From: an uncultured Chitinophagaceae bacterium
GTDB lineage: Bacteria > Bacteroidota > Bacteroidia > Chitinophagales > Chitinophagaceae
Direction of reading: 5' to 3'
Length of the DNA: 64,000 nt
NCBI GenBank assembly: GCA_937958995.1
Contig: CALGAP010000013.1
Span: 62,001-126,000, forward strand
Below, piece by piece: positions 59,825-64,000 of the stretch. The position numbers and the translations under genes are program-made. The stretch's first letter is position 1. Each line of letters starts with the position of its first letter. The notes beneath the pieces were generated by a model that did no database searches, was not told the origin of the DNA, and saw only the letters and a program-made list of their open reading frames with translations.

Positions 59825-62266
59825 ATGAGGGTGAACTATCTAAAAATTACCTGGAGAAATGTTCGGAGCAACAAGTTCATTTCCTTTGTCAATGTATTTG
59901 GACTGGCAGTAGGTCTCACCTGTTGCATGTTGATTGCTATCTATCTCGACCGGGAATTTAGTTACGACCAACATCATACAAAAGCAGATCGTATTTATCA
60001 ACTGGGCACCGAGTTCAGCGGTTCGGTCAGCCGCAAAATGGCCACTACGCCTGCTCCGATAGGTGCGGCTATGCAGGTGGAATATCCCGAAGTGGAAGCC
60101 ACCACTCGCCTTATCGGGCTTTTCGTAGATGATAAGACACTGATACAATATAACCAAAGCAGTGGCGCCGTAAAATCGTTTTACGAAACAAAAGGCTTCC
60201 TGGCCGATTCAAATTTCTTCCGGTTATTCGACTATAAATTTATCGAGGGCAACGCGCAGTCATTGATGGAGCCCTACTCTATTGTGCTGAACGCTGAAAT
60301 TGCGAAAAAGATCTTCGGCAATGAGCCCGCCCTCAATAAAATCATTCATATCAACAGCAACACCAATGGCAGTCACGACTATAAAGTGACCGGGGTGTTC
60401 GACCCGGGCACGAAGCCTTCGCATATTGATGCACGATTTTTCCTGAGCATATCTTCAGGCAACATCGGGGAATATGTAAAGCAAGTAAACAATTTCGCCA
60501 ACAACAATATGTTTTATACCTACCTGTTGTTGAAGCCGGGCACCAGTTCTCTGTCGTTTGAAAGCAAGTTACCCGCCTTTGTAGAAAAGTATATGCGCAG
60601 AGATTTGAACACTGCGGGTTTCAACAAACGGCAGTTCCTGGTACCTCTGAAAGATATTCACCTACGTCCTGATGTCAATTTCAACGTTAGTCCCAGCGGC
60701 AATCCTACTTACTTGTATATACTCGCGTCTATTGCGGTTTTCATTCTCATCATTGCCTGCATCAACTTTATGAACCTGGCCACTGCGCGCTCGGCCAAAC
60801 GCGCGGCAGAAGTAGGTGTACGGAAGGTGCTGGGGGCAGAAAAGAGTTCGCTGGTGTACCAGTTCCTGGGAGAATCGCTACTGTTTGCCTTTGCTGCCTT
60901 CTTTGTAGCGCTGGCGTTGACAAAATGGTTGCTGCCGGTGTTTAGCACCATGTCGGCAACAGAACTCAGCTTCCACATCGCAGATCAATATCCCTTGCTG
61001 ATTGGTTTTGTAGGGCTAACTATCGTGGCGGGCTTATTAGCCGGTATTTATCCTGCCTTCTATCTTTCTGCCTTCAAGCCCATCAGCGTGCTGAAAGGAA
61101 AGTTTTCGAATTCGCTGGCGGCTGTCAATTTCCGCAGGGCACTGGTAATATTTCAGTTCACCATTTCAGCGGCACTGATCATTTCGGCTTTTGCCATAGG
61201 CAAACAAATGCATTACCTGCGTTCGAAAGACCTGGGTTTTGTGAAAGATCAACAGCTCGTAATTCCCCTGCGCACCACCAACGCGAGGAATATTTATGCT
61301 GCGTTGAAAAATGAGGTAAAGAACATACCGCAGGTCGGTGCCGTCGGCGCTTCCCAATACTATCCCGGCATTTTCAACGCAAGCGATATGAACTTTCACC
61401 GGCCGGAACAAACGGTGAGTGAGGGAGTGAATATTCGCATCAACTTTGTTGACAACAACTTCATTCAAACGCTGGCGATAAAGCCCGTAGCGGGCAGACT
61501 CTTCTCGGAAGAATTTGCCGCCGACACCACCGAGCGTATCATCATCAACGAAACAGCTGCCAGCAGGCTGGGATTTAAAAACGCAGAGGATGCTGTAGCC
61601 AAGACCATCATGTATCGATGGAGAGACAGCTCGTACCGGTTCCAGGTGGTGGGTGTGGTGCAGGATTTCAACTTTCAGAGTCTGCGCGAGCCCATACAGC
61701 CTTATGGACTACGCCTGCTGAACAGTAATTTCAACTACCTGATTGTTCACATGAGTTCCGGAAATATGCAACAGGTGCTGGCGTCGGTTGAAAGAAGCTG
61801 GAAAAAACTGAATCCTACAGAGCCTTTTGAATATAGTTTCCTGGACCAGGACTTTGAAAAAAATTATGAAGCGGATAACCGGCTGGCCGCGCTGGTGCGC
61901 AATTTCATGATCGTGGCTATTACCATATGCTGCCTGGGATTATTTGGGCTGGCGGCCTTCAGCGCCGAACAGCGCACCCGCGAAATCGGCATTCGCAAAG
62001 TGCTGGGTGCTTCTGTGACCAGCATTGTAGGTATGCTGTCGAGAGATTTTGTAAAGCTGGTGCTGATAGGCAACCTGGTAGCCATACCACTGGCCTGGTA
62101 TATCATGAACCAATGGCTGCAGGAATTTGCCTTTCGTACAACGCTGAGCTGGTGGCTGTTTGCAATTGCAGTAGCACTATCGTTACTGATAGCCATCTTT
62201 ACTGTAAGCTACCAGGCTGTCAAGGCCGCGCTGATGAACCCTGTGAAAAGTTTAAGAAGTGAGTAA
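59825..62266 (+). CDS. FtsX/MacB-type ABC permease 6
   Basis: An 813-residue member, the longest here. N-terminus NYLKITWRNVRSNKFISFV, TM1 LAVGLTCCMLIAIYLDREFS (about 26-45), first coupling string AEVGVRKVLGA (about 327-337), second REIGIRKVLGA (about 718-728), end MNPVKSLRSE. The first periplasmic domain is enlarged around residues 95-130 (FVDDKTLIQYNQSSGAVKSF). About 240 bases upstream without another plus-strand gene, together with the inserted NTF2-like gene, suggest it may have its own promoter. The DUF4097-type gene follows by 40 bases. Confidence 0.93.
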   Translation: MRVNYLKITWRNVRSNKFISFVNVFGLAVGLTCCMLIAIYLDREFSYDQHHTKADRIYQLGTEFSGSVSRKMATTPAPIGAAMQVEYPEVEATTRLIGLFVDDKTLIQYNQSSGAVKSFYETKGFLADSNFFRLFDYKFIEGNAQSLMEPYSIVLNAEIAKKIFGNEPALNKIIHINSNTNGSHDYKVTGVFDPGTKPSHIDARFFLSISSGNIGEYVKQVNNFANNNMFYTYLLLKPGTSSLSFESKLPAFVEKYMRRDLNTAGFNKRQFLVPLKDIHLRPDVNFNVSPSGNPTYLYILASIAVFILIIACINFMNLATARSAKRAAEVGVRKVLGAEKSSLVYQFLGESLLFAFAAFFVALALTKWLLPVFSTMSATELSFHIADQYPLLIGFVGLTIVAGLLAGIYPAFYLSAFKPISVLKGKFSNSLAAVNFRRALVIFQFTISAALIISAFAIGKQMHYLRSKDLGFVKDQQLVIPLRTTNARNIYAALKNEVKNIPQVGAVGASQYYPGIFNASDMNFHRPEQTVSEGVNIRINFVDNNFIQTLAIKPVAGRLFSEEFAADTTERIIINETAASRLGFKNAEDAVAKTIMYRWRDSSYRFQVVGVVQDFNFQSLREPIQPYGLRLLNSNFNYLIVHMSSGNMQQVLASVERSWKKLNPTEPFEYSFLDQDFEKNYEADNRLAALVRNFMIVAITICCLGLFGLAAFSAEQRTREIGIRKVLGASVTSIVGMLSRDFVKLVLIGNLVAIPLAWYIMNQWLQEFAFRTTLSWWLFAIAVALSLLIAIFTVSYQAVKAALMNPVKSLRSE

Positions 62267-62306
62267 CAATTCAAAACAACAAAACGTATAGCGTAAAACT
62301 TAAAAC

Positions 62307-63344
62307 ATGAAGAACATTTTATTACTGGCATCGGTATTGACGTTGACATTTTTTACTTACGCACAAACTGACAAAGAACCCTACCTTACTCAATCGCTCT
62401 CTGGCGAGAATATCAAGGAAGCAAGAGTGGAAACCAGTGGCGGCAGTATACATGTTACCGGTGTGGAACCCGGGCAGGCACGCATTGAAGTATATGTAAC
62501 GCCGAATAATCCAAAAAACAAGTATTCGCAAGATGAACTGAAACGTAAACTTGAAAAGGATTATGTTATTGACATCAGCACGTCGGGCGGCAAGCTCACT
62601 GCCATTGCAAAGCAGCGAAACGCAAAGCTCTTCGATTGGAACAATTCCCTCAACATATCTTTCCGCGTATTCATTCCTTCCAACGTAAATACTGACCTGC
62701 ATACGAGCGGCGGCAGCATTCACCTGGCCAACCTGAACGGCACCCATGATTTCAGGACGAGTGGCGGCAGCCTGCGTATCGACAAACTGAGCGGTAATAT
62801 TAAAGGGCGCACTTCGGGCGGCAGCATTCTGCTGAGGCATTCCAGCAGCGAAATTGATTTGCACACCAGTGGTGGCAACATTACCGCAGAAGATTGCAAT
62901 GGCAATCTGAGATTGAGAACATCCGGCGGCTCATTAACCCTGAAAAGTCTTTCCGGCACCATTAATGCGCGCACCAGCGGCGGTTCTGTTCACGGCGATG
63001 CCATCAAAGGCGAACTGGAAGCTCACACTTCCGGCGGCAATGTTACACTTAAAAACCTGGCTGCCTCTGTAGATGCTTCTACCAGTGGCGGCGGCATCAA
63101 TGTGGAACTGGTTGAGTTGGGAAAATATGTGACCATTCGCAACAGCGGGGGTAATGTTACGCTGGCTTTGCCTGGCAACCAGGGAATGAACCTGAAACTG
63201 AAAGGAGACCGCATCAATACCGGCAGCCTGAAAAATTTCAGCGGCACCCTGGAGCAAGACGAAGTGGAAGGCACCTTGAATGGCGGCGGTGTACCGGTAA
63301 CCGTGCGCTCCTCGAGCGGAAGAGTCAGCTTATCATTGAAATAA
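62307..63344 (+). CDS. DUF4097-type exported beta-repeat protein
   Basis: A 345-residue protein with a signal peptide (about residues 1-20, LLLASVLTLTFFTYAQ). After about 110 residues it consists of repeats of 18-20 residues, each built on TSGG(S/N/G), with about ten clear and three weaker copies (for example RTSGGSLRI, HTSGGNITA, RTSGGSVHG, STSGGGINV, RNSGGNVTL). This is the right-handed beta-helix-like pattern of DUF4097 proteins. Their role is unknown; many sit beside putative anti-sigma or transporter genes. It lies between permeases 6 and 7 and is probably co-transcribed. Confidence 0.88.
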   Translation: MKNILLLASVLTLTFFTYAQTDKEPYLTQSLSGENIKEARVETSGGSIHVTGVEPGQARIEVYVTPNNPKNKYSQDELKRKLEKDYVIDISTSGGKLTAIAKQRNAKLFDWNNSLNISFRVFIPSNVNTDLHTSGGSIHLANLNGTHDFRTSGGSLRIDKLSGNIKGRTSGGSILLRHSSSEIDLHTSGGNITAEDCNGNLRLRTSGGSLTLKSLSGTINARTSGGSVHGDAIKGELEAHTSGGNVTLKNLAASVDASTSGGGINVELVELGKYVTIRNSGGNVTLALPGNQGMNLKLKGDRINTGSLKNFSGTLEQDEVEGTLNGGGVPVTVRSSSGRVSLSLK

Positions 63345-63365
63345 TTTCAGAATAAATTGTTTGCC

Positions 63366-64000
63366 ATGATCCAGAACTTCCTGAAAGTAGCATGGAGAAA
63401 CCTTATTAAAAACAGGACATTTTCCATCATCAATATAACAGGTCTGGCCGCCGGGCTGGCCTGTTTTATACTTATAGCCCTGTACGTAATTGACGAACTG
63501 AGCTACGATCGCTTCAATGAAAAGGCCGATCGCATATTCCGCATCAATGCCGATATACGTTTTGGCGGCGCCGATCTTAAGCTTGCCACCACTTCAGACC
63601 CGATGGGGCCCACACTGAAGAAAGACTATCCGCAGGTGGAAGAGTTTGTGCGCTTCTACACGGCGAGTGGCTCCAAGCAAGTGAAGAAAGGTGATCAGTA
63701 TATTGTGGAAGCAGATGTGATGCACGCCGACTCCACCCTCTTCAATGTATTTACACTGCCCGCACTTCATGGCGATACCCGCACCGCGCTGAATGAACCC
63801 AATACCGTAGTGATCACCGCTTCTACGGCAAAAAAATATTTTGCCACTACCGACGCGGTGGGTAAGATCATCGAAGCCGATGGCACCCCCTATAAAGTGA
63901 CTGCGGTGATCAGGGATATACCCAGGAATTCGCATTTCAAGGCAGACTTCATTTTCTCCATGGATAATGTACATTACGACTGGGGAAGTTATCTGAGTCA
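63366..64000 (+). CDS. FtsX/MacB-type ABC permease 7 (partial, runs off the window)
   Basis: The first 211 or so codons of a further permease. N-terminus MIQNFLKVAWRNLIKNRTFS, TM1 LAAGLACFILIALYVIDELS (about 25-44), then the MacB-type periplasmic domain (DSTLFNVFTLPALHGD, near 118-134; VITASTAKKYF near 145-156; TAVIRDIPRNSHF near 178-191). No interruption is seen up to base 64000. It starts 21 bases after the DUF4097-type gene. The row therefore continues beyond the window. Confidence 0.9.
   Translation, partial: MIQNFLKVAWRNLIKNRTFSIINITGLAAGLACFILIALYVIDELSYDRFNEKADRIFRINADIRFGGADLKLATTSDPMGPTLKKDYPQVEEFVRFYTASGSKQVKKGDQYIVEADVMHADSTLFNVFTLPALHGDTRTALNEPNTVVITASTAKKYFATTDAVGKIIEADGTPYKVTAVIRDIPRNSHFKADFIFSMDNVHYDWGSYLS

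Noticed and set aside
1..64000. CRISPR arrays, insertion sequences, prophage and toxin-antitoxin or other defence genes
   Set aside because: No regular repeat-spacer pattern, transposase, integrase, capsid or known defence-gene motif was seen on either strand.

Overview
The window is a chromosomal segment of a Bacteroidota bacterium, most likely a member of the Chitinophagaceae. Several features point there: a SusC/SusD pair, TonB-dependent receptors with a carboxypeptidase-like N-terminal domain, an OstA-like protein beside a Bacteroidota-type LptD, a fused SpmA-SpmB protein, the usual lack of Shine-Dalgarno sequences, and promoters of the Bacteroidota type (TTG, about 20 bases, TAnnTTTG). 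There is no phage, insertion sequence or CRISPR array in view. This assignment is inference from gene content; no search was run.

Layout. 1-4.5 kb: end of a pirin gene, cardiolipin synthase, two related membrane-anchored proteins of unknown function, a ribosome hibernation factor and a hemerythrin-type di-iron protein. 4.8-5.1 kb, minus strand: a tRNA-Arg(UCU) gene split in its anticodon by a 201-base group I intron, with its own promoter and terminator. 5.3-14.3 kb: uracil-DNA glycosylase, a PlsC-type acyltransferase and an envelope cluster (LptD, two amidases, an MlaD/MCE protein, an OstA-like protein). 15.3-22.2 kb: SusC and SusD enclosed between two closely related DeoR-type regulators. 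22.3-33.1 kb: mostly housekeeping genes (SpmAB, YchF, a TonB receptor, PurC, ABA4-like, an NAD(P)-binding protein, a lactonase, TrhO, a phosphoribosyltransferase). 33.3-41.1 kb: a membrane Fe-S reductase pair (HdrC-like and HdrB-like), interrupted by four opposite-strand genes and a broken secreted-protein gene, followed by a PepSY membrane protein and a small conserved cytosolic protein.

41.2-64 kb is one large transport locus. An NtrC-type response regulator and its histidine kinase diverge from a HlyD/MacA-type adaptor, a 61-residue exported peptide, one MacB/LolD-type ATPase and then a tandem row of large permeases. Six permeases are complete and a seventh runs off the end. Three further members survive only as short scars that keep the two ends of a permease gene and have lost the middle. 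A DUF4097-type beta-repeat protein lies inside the row and an NTF2-like gene lies in it on the opposite strand. The arrangement suggests one ATPase and adaptor serving a growing and decaying set of alternative permeases.

The observations most worth following are the intron-split tRNA-Arg(UCU), the permease row with its scars, the small exported peptide in that operon, and the duplicated deoR units with a shared upstream palindrome.
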